Source of the DNA: Cryptomeria japonica | Lineage: Eukaryota > Streptophyta > Pinopsida > Cupressales > Cupressaceae | Reading direction: 5' to 3' | Length of the DNA stretch: 64,000 nt | Assembly (NCBI RefSeq): GCF_030272615.1 | Contig: NC_081415.1 | Location: 192,727,695-192,791,694, forward strand | Part shown: positions 34,612-48,610 of the stretch, one piece after another | How the letters are laid out: every line of letters begins with the position of its first letter | Position numbering within the stretch: position 1 is the first letter of the stretch | Notes under the pieces: generated by a model | What the model saw: the letters and a program-made list of their open reading frames with translations, nothing else | Told to the model about the DNA's origin: nothing | Databases searched by the model: none | Position numbers and translations under genes: made by a program

Positions 34612-37600
34612 TTAGTTACCATTCGGTGGTGGCAACTGGTCAAAAATGGATTTATACTTTGTCCGTGCATCGGTGAGAGCAACAAAGAGTGCATCCTTTA
34701 CACTGTCCATTAAAGAATTTTGTGCTTGAATATCAACCAATAAAGAAATTAAGCCATTTAATGTGCTTCCCTCTTGTGTAGTAGATAGGTGAGTGGCTCG
34801 GTTAATCTGTTCTTGAACGGATGAAAGATGAGGAAGAAATAATGTCTGAAGTGTCATTATATCCATCTTGATCTTGTGTTCTTCATTTCTTAGGTCCAAT
34901 TGTTGAGCCATGAGCTGTTGTAACTTTGTATAGAAATTCTGAACTGAATTGAGCTTTGGGGTCAACTTATTTGAGAGATCAGTGATCTCTTTCTCAATTG
35001 CTTCAGTTTTATTTTTGATGTCTTTAATGAATAAAGAAAATGTATAGAGTTTCTGAAATAAATAAAGAATGTGCTTGAGTTGAGGGGACAACTCAACAAT
35101 AAATTTGACAAGTTTAACTTTGCCAAGAGCTATAGCTTTCTATACCTCTTCTATCATTTTTGCAGTGAGCTCCTTGTCTTTTAGCTTGCTCAAATATTCA
35201 GATGCATCCACTCCAGATGTCTCTATTTGATTGAGAAGTTCATCCAATTGAATATGGATGGCTACATCGGTTGACACTATAGCTTCAGGTAGCATATCTG
35301 ATAATAGTGTCTTTACCTTCTGAAGTACTTTATTTTTCTTTTGTATGGCCATTTGTTTTTCTTGTTTGGCCTTTGCTTTGCATAGTTCACGGAAATCAAT
35401 GAGTGCTTGCCCTTTTAATTTTGATATGTCAACATTGGGCAACACTATTGGTTTTGACAAATCTACTTTGAAGCTATGCTTCTTCATCTTCTTTTCTTTA
35501 GATTTGGCCAGTTGAACCAATACAATAGCTTGTGAGGCTTGATGACCCTTGGTAGGTTGCTCGGTAGAGGCAACACTTTGGTTGGTTTCTTTATATTCTG
35601 TTGTATCCTTTGGTGTCTCGGTACTTGTTGTCTTGGTTGCAACATTTGCAGTGTTGGAAGGTGCTTGAGAGGTTTGTTCTCTGATGGCCTGAGGAGTAGC
35701 ATCTCCTTTTGTAGACTTGTGACCTTCGGTGCCTTGATCCATATCCTGAGGGGCTCCGGTTGAGACAGGTTGATTGACCGGTGGATAAGGCTGAACTTGT
35801 TCCAAAACTGATTCACTGGATACAAGTTTTGCATATGCATTGCCTTCTATCATTTCCTGTTCTAGTGTCTCTGTATCCATGATATCTTCATCTATTTGAA
35901 TGGTGCCTGCAGGGTCTTGCTCGGTGACATCAACTATTTCAATTTCCACTTGCTCACCGGCATCCTTGATTCTAAATATTTCCTGCCACTTTTCTTTTGT
36001 CTCATTTTCCACTTCAATATACAGACCATTCATCAGTTTCAAAGCTTTTTGCTTGACAAGGAACTTTGTGTGGTAGGTTGTCAGATGTTCTTTTATTTCA
36101 GCTACAGACATATCAGGAAAAAGATGTACCAGACTTCTTTCTCTGAGTCCAAGGCATATTGCCATCTGTTATCAATATGTGCATATAATTCTTTTGGAAG
36201 AGAATTAGAGACTTCTAATGGGACCAGTCAGAATTTTAGAAGTGTGCAGATGATAGCTTCTTCAATTTGTCTCTTTTCATCATCATTTCTGGTTTCATAT
36301 TTAACATATCTAAAGGATCCAAATCCACCATATTCCTTCGGATTAGCACAAAAGTTTTCAACACTATGTACATTTACCTTCTTGCTTTTCACAATCTGAA
36401 ATTTGCTTGCATCCTCAGATTCAGTATTACTAGATTCTTTTGCCAAAATGAGTCTCTGAGTATATTTCTTGTAAGTCTTTGTTACCTTAGGAGCAGTAAC
36501 ACTCTTTGTTTTCTTACTCGGTGAAGCTGCAGATGCTCTTGTATTAGGTCTCTTAGCAGGAGGGCTCGGTGAGGCCTTTGATGTGTCATGTTTCTATCTT
36601 TTCAACACTTTTCCCTTAGGCAATTCGGTGCTCAGTGTTATAGCTGCCTCTTGGGCTTCAGATTCCTCTTTGGTAATAGCTAAAGTGCCTTTGACAGGTG
36701 TGGAGGAATAATCTTCTCCGAATTTCTCCGTTAATGCCTTTATCATCTTTGTAGCCTTCCTTGTAGCTTTGGGTACTACAATGCTCATTTTTACTTTTTC
36801 CTTCACTTCTTCATAGGTTCCATACCTCAGCTCGGTAGCATGCCTTGGTAGTGTAAGAAATGCATCAATTTACTGTTGTGTGATGTTGGAATCAATCTCG
36901 TAACCCATAGGTGGCAAAGATTGAGTTCTTGGTTCCACGGCATTCACATAACAGTAATCAGTGTCTACTTCAAAACATATATCATCTTTGTATTTTTCCA
37001 CTAGCTTGGGTGGAATCCGGTATCTGTTATGCATTTTCTCCTGAAACTTACTGAAGTAATCATCCATAATATCATTAAAATTATCACCTAGCTTCTTGAT
37101 GAAGACATTGATCTGATGAGTGATTGGTCGGTGTAGTTCCCAAACAATTTTACTGACTGATGGAAATAATTTTTCAAAATAGAAAAACATGCATACAAGT
37201 AGTGATCCAAATTTTAGTGTATTAGCTGAGTTGTTCTTCTTCGGCTTCCTGATGGTGTTTAGGTTCTCAAATAGGTTTTTCAGCAACACCTCACATAGAT
37301 CAATTTTCATTCCCTTTTTCACAATTTTGTATGCTAAGTCTACTGCTGCATAGGGTACACTATTTTCCCCTGCCGATTGGAAGAAACAATAACCTATTGC
37401 TCTAATGGAAAACTTTAATTCTGCATCAGTAACATTGTTCAATTTCAATCCTCTGCAATCTGATTCTACTCCGGTTAAACTGATCAATTCTTTCTGTGAT
37501 ATCATCTTTTGAGCTCGGGCATGATCATAAATAGGGTAACCGGTGATCAGATGAATGATTTCTTTGGTGATCTTAAACAGTTGCTCTTCTAACCACATGA

Positions 37601-37949
37601 AATCATCATGAACTCTACTCAGAACAAACTTGACCCACTGGGGTTTGAACACACGGGGATAGGTCAGGGCTTCAGTTAATCCCTTGATTTTAATGTGCTC
37701 ATACTTGCTATCCATTTTACCATCGGTGCACAATTCATCATATGTGTCCTTGATTTCAATATGACCGAATTCTTCAACATGACATTTGGTGAAGAATCTT
37801 ACATCCTCGACTAACAAAACTCTATCTGGGATGAGTGAAAATGCGGTTTTGTCATCCGGTTCAGATGCAACTTTGGGAGTCAAAGAGTATTTCAGTGAGG
37901 GCTTTTCAATGTTCTTAACAACAACGGGATCTTGGATCTTAGGTGCCAT
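34612..37949 (-). pseudogene. ORF2 of the nested element, large unrecognised protein, broken
   Basis: Starts MAPKIQD at 37949. One frame runs to about 36170 with stops at 36867 (TAA), near 36591 (TAG) and near 36225 (TGA), then a frameshift near 36150, then a second frame to 34612 with a TAG near 35137. In all about 1,100 codons. Visible parts: a globular N-terminal region of about 350 residues (WVKFVLSRVHDDFMWLEEQL, EIIHLITGYPIYDH), a K/T/S-rich linker, a second folded-looking part (NFCANPKEYGGFGSFRYVKYE), a T/Q/E-rich stretch, and a long helical K/E-rich tail. No RT or integrase motif. The N-terminal region resembles 54864-55420. It may relate to the loosely defined 'putative plant transposon protein' domains; I cannot confirm that. 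It is not a pol remnant. Confidence 0.7.
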
Positions 37950-38498
37950 TTGTAGATTTCAGATAAAAACTAACAAAATATCCTTAGGGTTTGAAGATTT
38001 TCAAACGGTAGATGCTTCACAAATGACAACTTGATAAGATCAGTAAACTAGCTTAACAATGCGTTGAGATTGATGTAAATACCTTGAATTTTGCTTTGTA
38101 GGAGGTTTGATCGCCTTTGAATCGCTTGCTCTGCTCTCTTGAAAATTTGGTGAGTGAAAAATGACTACGTAAATGTTTTAAGTACACAATATACCTTATC
38201 GGGCTCCGTGCAGGTTAGGTCAAAAGCATTAAATGCACTCGATTGGACTAAACTTTCTTTCCTTTATTTTGCGCTTTAACCGAGTAACCAAACTTCCTTC
38301 ATTTATCAACTTGACAGACTTCCTGTATTCACCGACTTGACAAGTTTCCTATATAATGCTTCAAAAAGACTTTGATAGAATTTCAAACTTATTACTACAT
38401 CTTAACTATGTAGATTTTTGAATTAAGTACATAATAAAGTAGGAACTATTAATATTTAACCTTGAGAGAATGCTTTCCCTTCATACCTTTACCATCGA
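37950..38498. other. spacer between the gag fragment and ORF2
   Basis: About 550 bp with no supported ORF. It could hold a 5' untranslated region or splice signals for ORF2, but I see nothing decisive. Confidence 0.5.
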
Positions 38499-39850
38499 TT
38501 AATTTGGAATAGGTGCACCTAACTCAATAGGTAAGGTGCTTTCTTCATTTGACATAATTTCCTTCTTTTCCCAAATCATCTTTAATTTTTCTTTTATTTC
38601 TTCAGTGTCTCCTCTAGGTTGATCTCTGTAATCTCCAGCTAAGTGCCCAACTTTGTGACAATGGAAACATGCCATACCAGGATTTCTCCATGATCTTCGA
38701 TTGTTCATCCGAAATCTTATAAAGCAGTTGGCACTTATGTGTCCATATCTTCCACAACGTTCACATCATATCCTTGTATTGTAATCCCATGGTACTGTAG
38801 CATATTGTCAGTTAAGATCTCGGTGGGTTCGGTAGCTTCTAGTGTTTGCTCGGTGTGCACACCACATATAGTTCTTTTGCTTGTAACAACACTTCTCGGT
38901 ACTATGTCCATATCTGTTGCAGTTTTTACAAAACCCTTTGAATTTTGCCTTCTGATAATTGTTAACAGACTTTGTCCTACATTGATTAGATGTGTGACCA
39001 TATTTATTGCAATTGTAACAATAACCATTGGACTTAGTGACATTCGGTTGCTTACCTTTTCTAATTTGACACATGTTGGTAGTGTGACCTTGATTTCCAT
39101 AGTAGTTGCAAATAGGCTTCTTTCTTTTGATGTTCTTCTTGATTCCAGCTTGCTTTGATGATTCTCCTCTCTCAGTAGTATGAATTTCTTTCTCAATAGA
39201 GTTTTTTTCTTTGTAACCGAGTCCTGCATCTTTGTTGGGTCATCTTGTAGTCAGTTGCTCATCCAACATCTTTGATGCTTCATAACTCTTCTTCAGTGTT
39301 TCTTTGGATTTCTTTTCTGTTTCAAGTTCATTGGTCAACCTTGATACTTCAAGTTTCAATGCTTGATTCTCATCATCTTTCATATTTGCTTCATGATGTG
39401 CATAACCTAGTTGATGTGACAGATTTTGTTGAATCCAGTCAATCTTATGATTTCATCATTCTTTTCCAAAACTAAGGCTTCAAGTTGTTGTTTCTCTCTT
39501 TCTATATCTCTTACTTTATCCTCAGTTGTCCTCAATGCATCAATGTTTTCAGTCATCTGTGTGCTGAAATGTTCATGTTCTCTTTTCATTGCTTTTAGTT
39601 GATTAGCCAGTGCTTTGTTCTTTTCTCTCAATGCTCCAATCATTTCTTTTGTCTCTTCAGATATACTGCTCTCAGATGATGTCTCAATTTGTTCCACTAA
39701 CTCTTGAGAGTCCTGCAAATCATCATTTAATCTTCTTCTCACTTTTAGAGATTTTTGCATTTGCCTTTGCATGTCTACAATCACTTGATTAGCATGATCC
39801 AACTCTTCTTGAAGGTACACAATCCTTCGAGATTGTTTATAGCCCTCCAT
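38499..39850 (-). pseudogene. copia-type gag fragment with coiled coil and multiple zinc knuckles, broken
   Basis: Start taken at MEGYKQSRR (39850). A coiled coil (LQEELDHANQVIVDMQRQ..., EREKQQLEALVLEK) of about 140 residues is followed, after stops and frame changes, by CCHC knuckles: CYNCNKYGHTSNQC, CKNCNRYGHSTEKC, CERCGRYGHISANC, a near-knuckle CFHCHKVGHLAGDY lacking the last Cys, and a degenerate CNYYGNQGHTTNMC. Repeated knuckles of this type occur at the C-terminus of some copia gags. It could bind element RNA for packaging. The N-terminal capsid-like half and all of pol are missing. Confidence 0.78.
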
Positions 39851-39898
39851 TGATAAGATCTTTCTCTTTAGGCAGTTAAACCCTTTTCCAAGATTAAA

Positions 39899-39910
39899 GC
39901 TCTGATACCA
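39899..39910 (-). promoter_or_regulatory. primer-binding site of the nested element (tRNA-iMet type)
   Basis: The minus strand reads TGGTATCAGAGC, two bases from the LTR. Confidence 0.92.
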
Positions 39911-39912
39911 AT

Positions 39913-41091
39913 TGTTAGGCCCAATATGGAAAGCTAATGTACTGAGAGGGGAGGGGTGAATCAATACTTCAAAACTTTTCTTCAACAATAACTTTACTGT
40001 TAAGCATAAACTGAATAGTGTAACATGATATAATGCTAAACTAAATAAATAACAATCATACATGATTCACTCCATAACACTTATATTTTGGTTACATAGA
40101 AACTCTTGGTTAGAGAGAAAAACTAGGGTGGGGATGGCACCCACAACTTCACTACTGCAATAATAAAGGGTGCTCGGTTAGAGCTACATGTTTAGCTATT
40201 TCTGATAGCTTACCATGTTAGGAGTATCAAGATCTATTAGATCTACCTTGCTAAAGGATTTAACAACACTTAATCTAAATGCTGCACCTGGTTAGAGGCT
40301 TTACAATTTATAGACTTGGTTAGAGTCTTTTAACCTGTTAAAGGTTTATCTTACAGTTTCAAAATATTTCAATAAAATCATTACAAATATCTGCAACTTT
40401 ACATCTGATATGTTATAGCAGATTCTATGTGCTTAGATAAGATTACCTTGCTTATAGCATACCTCAGTAACCCATATAGTAACTTGGTAAACCCTTCTGT
40501 TTACTCTGTTCTTTGACTGTTCTCTGAAATCCTTCTCGGTGACCTCTGTGTCTTTGTAACAGTCATAACACTTAGTGCTTTCACATGTCTTGCTTCATAT
40601 ATTCTATTTCTATCATACTACATGTGTTAATCTGATCTCAATCCATGTTGTATATATAGATCTCTTATGTTGGTGATCCATCCATTGCTTCGATCTTACA
40701 AACATATTTTATCGAATGAATAACCATGAAAAATATTTCATTGGTTAGATGACCTCGTAATCATACACAATCCTTAAGTGCAATTTCCAATGTGATAATG
40801 GTTCTATGTTTATCGATCTTGTAACACGTTTCCATATGTATGTCCAGGTTCAATGAATCTAGTAACACGTTTCACTCAGTGTATATCAACTCGGTGTGTC
40901 ATCTTTGCTGCTCGGTAAACATGGAATGATACTCAGTAGATAGCTCGGTGCATACTAGGCTCTATGACTAGTTTCGTCTATTACCGACTGCTCTATGCAT
41001 ACCGACTGAATATTTCGATAGAGGTAACCGACTAGGGTATATAGAATAACTTTGAACATAGGACTAATGGCAACCTTAGTAAGTAGTAACA
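39913..41091 (-). repeat. 5' LTR of the nested element (1179 bp)
   Basis: Pairs with 33065-34246; flanked on the right by the target duplication ataag. Confidence 0.93.
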
Positions 41092-44000
41092 ATAAGGTCG
41101 AAGAACTGAAACATGAAAGACATCTTGGATGCGGGATAGACTCGGTGGTAAGGCAAGATGGTAGGCAACAGGTCTTATCCTCTCAAGGATTTCAAAAGGG
41201 CCAACAAATCGAGGTGCCAACTTAGAACCCTTTCCATGATGGATCAGACTCTTCCATGGATGCACTCTCAAGAACACATGGTCGCCAACAGAAAACTGAC
41301 GATCTACCCTATGAGCATCTGCATACTTCTTCTGCCTATCCTATGTAGCTACCAAATGTTACGAATCCGCTCAACCTGCTGCTCCATCTCTCGAAGAATA
41401 TCTGGTCCTATAAGCACCCTGTCCTCTAACTAATCCCAACTCAAAGGAGTACGGCAAGGACGACCATACAATTCCTGAAAGGGAGACATACCAATGGAGC
41501 TATGATGTCCATTGTTATAAGAAAATTCCACTAGATAAATATAATCCTCCCAATGTGATTGCTAGTCCATAACATACATGCGAAGCATGTCCTCTAAAAC
41601 CTGATTCACACACTCAGTTTGACCATCTATCTCTGGATGATAAGATGAACTAAAGTTCAACTGAGTCCCCAAAGCATGCTGAAGTGAGGTCCACAATGTT
41701 GAGGTAAAGATAGGATCTATATCAAAAATGATCCACCTTGGAATCCCATGCAATCTCACCACATCTTCCAAGAAGACACGAGCCACCATTGCTGCCGTAT
41801 AGGAAGCTCGAATAGGAACAAAATGAGAAACCTTGATCAACTTGTCAACAATGACCATGATGGCATCATGACGACATGAAGAAATAGGCAATCCAATAAT
41901 GAAATCCATGGAAATGATGTCCCATTTCCAATTTGGTACAATATTAGGTTGTAAAAGCCCTCCCAGGTGCTGATGCTTTGCCTTCACCTGCTGACATTCC
42001 AAACACTTTGACACAAAGTCAGCAATGTCACGTTTCATGCCATCCCAATGATAAATATGTCTAAGATATGCGTGCATCTTCTTGACACCTGGATGTGCTG
42101 AGTAAGGTGCACGATGGGCCTCAATCATGATCAAAGTGCGAAGACCCTCCAAAGGAGGTACATAGATCTGGCCAAGATGACAAAGAAGGCCATCTGCCTC
42201 AAGGCTATAACCAGAAAATATACCCTCTAATGGTCTTTTAGACTCCAACACGGCTCTAACATCCTCATACCAAGAATCCTGAGGAAGAACTCCAAGAATT
42301 CTCTGTCTCAAGTCCACTCCAAGGGACAATGCTGAAACTTCATGCCGCCTATGACTCAAAGCATTTTCCACTACGTTCTCTTTCCCCTAAATATATAGAA
42401 CCTCAAAATCATACTCGCAGAGGAATTCCATCCACCTTGGTTGTCGAGCATTCAAGTTTGGCTGCATGAAAATATATTGCAAACTACGGTGATCACTATG
42501 CACCTCAAACCAACGCCCTGACAGAAAATGATGCCATCTAACCAACGCATGCACTACAACTGCCAACTCCAAATCGCAAACTGGATAGTTCAACTCGTGG
42601 TCCTTGAGTTTGCGAGACTCATAGGCAACCACACATCCCTCTTGCATAAGCACTGCACCTATACCTTCTAAGGAGGCATTTGTGCACACCATAAAATCTT
42701 GAGATGGATTAGGGACCGCCAAAATTGGAGCACTGACAAGGAGTTCCTTCAAGGTATGAAATACTAACTCACACTGCTCTGACCAAACAAACTTCTTCCC
42801 TTTCCTCTGAAGAGAAGTAATCAAGTGACCTATCTAAGAAAAACCCTGAACAAAGTGATGGTAATATCCGACCAAACCCATAAAACTCTGAACCTCTGAA
42901 ACATTGGTCGGTGCTGGCCAATCCACTATGGCTTGGATCTTAGACGGATCCACGGATACACCTTCGCTTGAAACCACATGTACAAGATAGTTCACCTCAG
43001 ACTGAAAGAAATCACACTTCACCAAATTGGCATAAAGATGATTCTCTCTCAAGCACTGTAATACCTGTCGCAAGTGACCCTCATGCTCTTCCACAGATCT
43101 AGAATAAATCAATATGTCATCCAAGAACACAAGGACAAAATAATCTAGGTAGGTGCAAAAAACCCCATTTATGAGGTACATGAAAACCGAAGGCACATTT
43201 GTCAACCCAAATGGCACCACTGTGAACTCATAGTGACCATAACAGGTACAAAATGTTGTCTTATGAATGTCTGCATCATGAATGCGCAACTGATGATACC
43301 CAGATCAATCTTAGAGAACACCTTGGCTCCCTTCACCTGATCAAAAAGATCATCTATACGAGGCAATGGATAATGATTCTGGATGGTTACCTTATTCAAC
43401 TGTCAGTAATCAATGCATAACCAAAGAGAACCATCCTTCTTCTTTACGAAGATAATAGGCACACCCCAAGGAGAGACACTAGGACGAATGAATCCCTTGG
43501 TCAACAATTCCTCCATCTGTAACTTCAACTCACTCATCTCCTGAGTAGTTATCCGATATGGATCTCTCGAAATAGGTTCTGCACCAGGAACCAAGTCAAT
43601 GCAAAAGTCTATGTCTCGCTTCGGAGGCATACCAGGAATCTCCAATGGAAACACATCAGCATACTCTCGAAGAATAGGGTGACCATCAAGAGCGATTTCT
43701 CGACTCTTTCGCTCATCCATATCCTCAAGAGTTACTGCCAAAAGTTGACATCCTCTACGCATACACCGCTTAAGTTGCATAGTGGAAATCATACGTAAGG
43801 ATATCAATCTCTGAACTCCAATGATCCCCACTTTCCTGCCATGGTCATCTAAACACTCTACTATCTTTTGATGACAATCCACATGAGCATTGTGAGATGA
43901 TAACCAATCCATCCCGAACACTACTCCATAGGATCCCAAAGGAATGACTCGAAGGTCAATAGAAGTCACAAAGGGTCCTAGGTCCAACTCACAACTAGGA

Positions 44001-45543
44001 ACAAAGGTATCTACGAACATGTGCACTCCGATAGCCAACTCTACTTGCCACCTATCCGCCTTTTTAGTAGATGCGAGCCCACACCACTCCATAATGGATG
44101 AAGAAATGAAAGAATCTGAAGCACTGGAGTCAAAAAGGACAGAGATAGGAATACCACACAACACATCTGCAGCCTCAATAACTGTCCCCTGATGCTCAGC
44201 TTGGCGGTCATCAACTGCTGCAAACACTCTGTGGGATCTACCAGCATCCCGTACTATCTTCTCTGATGTTTTTGGCCTCTAACTCCCTATCTGGTGAGAA
44301 CTCTGAGGGCACTGAGTGGCTAAATGACCATACAACCCACAAGAGAAGAAAGCTCCTCTACCTGGTCCTCTAGCTCCAATCGGCCCATTGGATTGCTGAA
44401 AGCTTCCCCTATTAGGGGCCTGAGATGCACTCTAAGAGGATTATCTTGGAAAACCTTATCTGCTCCTCTGCCAGTTCCTATTTCTCCTATGATGAGGGTT
44501 GCCACCTTGCTAGCCCTGGGACTGTTTCAGTCTCAGCGGCTGCTGCTGTTGTCCATCCTTAGCGGGTGCCTGAGGAGTCCTAAATGATGTAGCTAACTGG
44601 GACTGATTCCCACAATCTTTGTTCCCATTGAAAGGAACACTCCCTATCTGTCCCCCCAACTGTCCACCATGCGCACGGTTGAGGTTCTGCTCAACCAATC
44701 TGACTTTGCCATGACTACCTCGGCTGAAGCTGGCTCGAAAACTCTAACCCCTCCAGTGATACGGTCATTAAAACCTCTCAAGAAATGTTGAATGAGAATA
44801 GCCTCATCATTACCAATCTCAGCATACTATTTTAGCTAAAAATCTATGCTCAAACTAGTCAATTGACATCCCAAACTGCCACAAGGTGTAGAACTCATCT
44901 GCTCAAGTCTGCCTCCACTGCGGTGAGAGAAACTGTGCCTTGAATCTCTCTAAGAATATCTCCTACGAAATGATGTTGATACTCAGACCGATCTCCTCCT
45001 CCTCTAACCTCCACCAGATAGAAGAAAAATCATTGAGATGCATGATGGCACATCTCACTCTGGTGTTGCTACAATATGGAAACATAGCGAAGCATCTATA
45101 CAAACTGATCAACCAAGTCTCTACCTCGAGACATGTGCCTTGACCATCGAAGAAGAGAGGGTTGGTTCTCATCAAGTCCTTAATGTGACCCAAGGGAGTC
45201 GGGTCCTGGTCTACTAGGACCTCCCTCCTTTTAGGAGACCTCTCTCTCTCTCCTCTAGAACCTACTGATGCAACTCCCCAACCTGAGCATGGATGGGCTA
45301 CTCACCCTCAGGCCTGGGGCCTAGCCTAGCTAGATCCTCCTGAAACATCTGTCTTAGCTCTTCCCTTTTGGGAACTTGCTTTCCTGCATGTGGTGAATCC
45401 TGATGCACAGACTGCTCCTGATCTACACTCACATGAGCGGGTGGTGGCGAAGGACTATGGCGGTCTGAACCTCAGCCTTGTCCCCCACCTCTGCCTCTAT
45501 TAAAGCCTCCTACACAGCCACCTCCCTTGGCTTTCCTAGCCAT
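41092..45543 (-). pseudogene. gypsy gag-PR-RT-RH-IN polyprotein, broken
   Basis: Gag starts MARKAKGGG (45543); retrotransposon gag core near 45193-44940 (WLISLYRCFAMFP...); a knuckle with its first Cys lost (FSCGLYGHLATQC, about 44330). Protease near 44130 has DSSAS where DSGA/DTGA is expected. RT keeps the FLDDILIYS active site (about 43115). RNase H (TNASLEGIGAVL) and integrase follow; the integrase zinc finger (H...CLECQ) and acidic residues (SMDFI, DIDPIF, DGQTE) are visible, and it ends in the [15 protein letters not shown] segment cut by the insertion. At least six in-frame stops (for example 43400 TGA, 42831, near 42384 and 41560) and frameshifts (near 43290 and 44228) make it non-functional. 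Confidence 0.9.
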
Positions 45544-45678
45544 GACTTGACACTAAAAAGGAGAAAACGGTTTAGATCAACGGCAAGGGTAAACAAGGGA
45601 AACACAAACATAAAACCTACTCATAAGGTCAAACTGAATGGGCTCACTACAATCCCAGAGTTCCCAATGTTTAAACAT

Positions 45679-45690
45679 GGGCTCTGATAC
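45679..45690 (-). promoter_or_regulatory. remnant gypsy primer-binding site at the broken end
   Basis: The minus strand reads GTATCAGAGCCC: a tRNA-Met site that has lost the first two bases of TGG. The LTR that should follow is missing, so the break is at this site. Confidence 0.75.
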
Positions 45691-45866
45691 TTCTCAGGAG
45701 ACGCCTCTCATCTTGCAGAGCCCAGCTCCTTTGCATCGAGCTCCACCATTGTTTCTTTGTTGCAGCGCTCTCCCTCTATGTTTGTCACCATTGATCCATT
45801 CTCCCTCCCAGACCTGCACATCTCTCCTCGCTGGCATTGACCTGCACCTTCAACCATCCACCCAAC

Positions 45867-47252
45867 CCTAAAATCCACAAAGTTGGTATTCCTCTCAGGC
45901 CCGTAGTCGACACCACGAGCTCCCCGACTTATAATTTGGCCTCCTTGCAAAACTAATTGCCCCTCTAGCAGGGAATTCTAATTCCTACATTAAAGATTCC
46001 TTCCATTTTGTTCAATTGGTCAAGGACAAAAATTTGGAGAGCGGAGACCTCCTAGCGAGTTTTGACATTGTCTCCCTCTTCACTAAGGTTCCTATTCCCG
46101 ATTCCATAGAGATAGTTAGAAGCAAATCTAGTGATGAGGTGTCCACCTTGGTTGAGTTATGCTTGAAATCTACATTTTTCTCATTCCAAGGTGTCATCTA
46201 TGAACAAGTTGATGGCATAGCTATGGGTTCCCCCCTTTCTCCTATCATTGCCAACTTATACATGGAGAACTTTGAAGAGATTGTCCTTCACTCTTTCCCA
46301 CTCAAACCAAAATGGTGGAAGCGATATGTTGATGATACAAACATTTTTTGGTCACATGGGCTTGAGAAGTTAGAGGAATTCCATGCTCACCTCAATATCA
46401 CAGCTCCTTGTATATCCTTTACTAAGGAGCTTGAATCAGGTAACCAAATTCCTTTCCTTGACATTCTTCTTATTAAGAAACCAGATGGATCCCTTGGGCG
46501 ACATATGTTTCAAAACTCCACACCTGGATCTTTACATCCATTCCGACTCCCATCACCACCCGAGCCAAAAGATTGGGATTCTTAAAACTCTAACTATGAG
46601 GACCTTTCGGATATGTGATGAAGAAAACATAGACCATGAGCTCACCCACCTTCGTAAAGTCTTTAGAATGAATGGGTACTCTAGCAAGAAGATCTCAAGG
46701 GCCTTCAATCAGACCAAATCCCAATTTTTCTCCAAATCCAAACCCACCCAACATCCTAACCCTCCTTGTGCCATCTTACCCTATATTGATGGCATCTCCC
46801 AAAAGATCTCTAGGATCCTTCTCAAAAAAGGCATACATTGTGCCTTTAAATCCATCTCCACTTTGAGGCAGAAAACACCCTCCCTAAAAGACTTGAGAGT
46901 CATCTTTCTGGACTTGGGTGTCTATAAGATTGTTTGCTCTTGTGGGGCCCCCTATATAGGTGAAATTGACCAATCTTTCAATGCCACAATCAAAGAGCAT
47001 AGCGCTGACATTAAGCATGATCATATCCTCAATTCTGCCCTTGTTGACCACTCCTTTTCTACCAAGCATCATATTTGTTTAGAAAATATGCAAGTCTTGC
47101 TTGAATAAGACAACTTCTTGAAGCGCAAACTCAAGGAAGCCATTGAAATTAGCAATCACCCATCTAACCTTAATCACGACGAAGGGTGGAGTCTAAGTCA
47201 TTCGTGGAAACCCCTGCTTTCTTTCCTTCAAAATCAATTTCCTCTTCCTTGA
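45867..47252 (+). pseudogene. Penelope-like reverse transcriptase / GIY-YIG endonuclease, broken
   Basis: Reads from PKIHKVGIPLRP (45867). Stops and a frameshift near 45955 are followed by RT blocks ASFDIVSLFTKVPI, GIAMGSPLSPIIANLYME and RYVDDT (active-site YVDD, about 46327). A second frameshift near 46505 leads to LYIHSDSHHHPSQK and the linker with the CSCG zinc-binding start. The GIY-YIG module begins GVYKIVCSCGAPYIGE (about 46918). The conserved Arg of the (T)RIKEH helix is replaced (ATIKEH), so cleavage activity was probably lost. A TAA at 47106 precedes the conserved end EGWSLSHSWKPLL, and the final TGA is at 47250. The N-terminal part before PKIHK is not recognisable. Confidence 0.9.
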
Positions 47253-48530
<1,278 letters not shown>

Positions 48531-48610
48531 TTATCATCCTAATGATGGTTCACAGAGTGTGATCCAAAACATCGATGCAAAAAATACAAACACAATCGAA
48601 TCCAAAAAGA
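48531..48610 (+). repeat. Penelope tail with hammerhead-like motif
   Basis: CTAATGA, a GGTTCAC...GTGATCC stem and AAAAC, then a run continuing as caaacacaatc. The same motif occurs in both arms of 26176-26397 and in 12637-12700. Here it lies on the coding strand 1.3 kb after the GIY-YIG stop, which ties the family to Penelope. Confidence 0.7.

Larger units (their letters stand above)
33065..41091 (-). mobile_element. nested non-autonomous LTR retrotransposon (8.0 kb)
   Basis: LTRs 33065-34246 and 39913-41091 are flanked by an exact 5-bp duplication ataag (33060-33064 and 41092-41096). The tRNA-Met primer-binding site and the polypurine tract put it on the minus strand. The interior has a copia-like gag fragment with zinc knuckles and a long unrecognised ORF2, with no RT or integrase. 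By eye the LTRs differ at roughly fifty positions, mostly transitions, so it is much older than the 14787-25983 element yet younger than the gypsy it split. Confidence 0.93.
28748..45690 (-). mobile_element. Ty3/gypsy retrotransposon, decayed, lacking its 5' LTR, with a nested insertion
   Basis: Minus-strand order: remnant primer-binding site (45690-45679), gag start 45543, protease, RT, RNase H, integrase (to 41097), then after the inserted element the integrase C-terminus (33059-32835), polypurine tract (about 32825-32809) and 3' LTR (32808-28748). The 5' LTR is absent; Penelope sequence begins right at the primer-binding site. The order PR-RT-RH-IN makes it gypsy. Confidence 0.92.
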
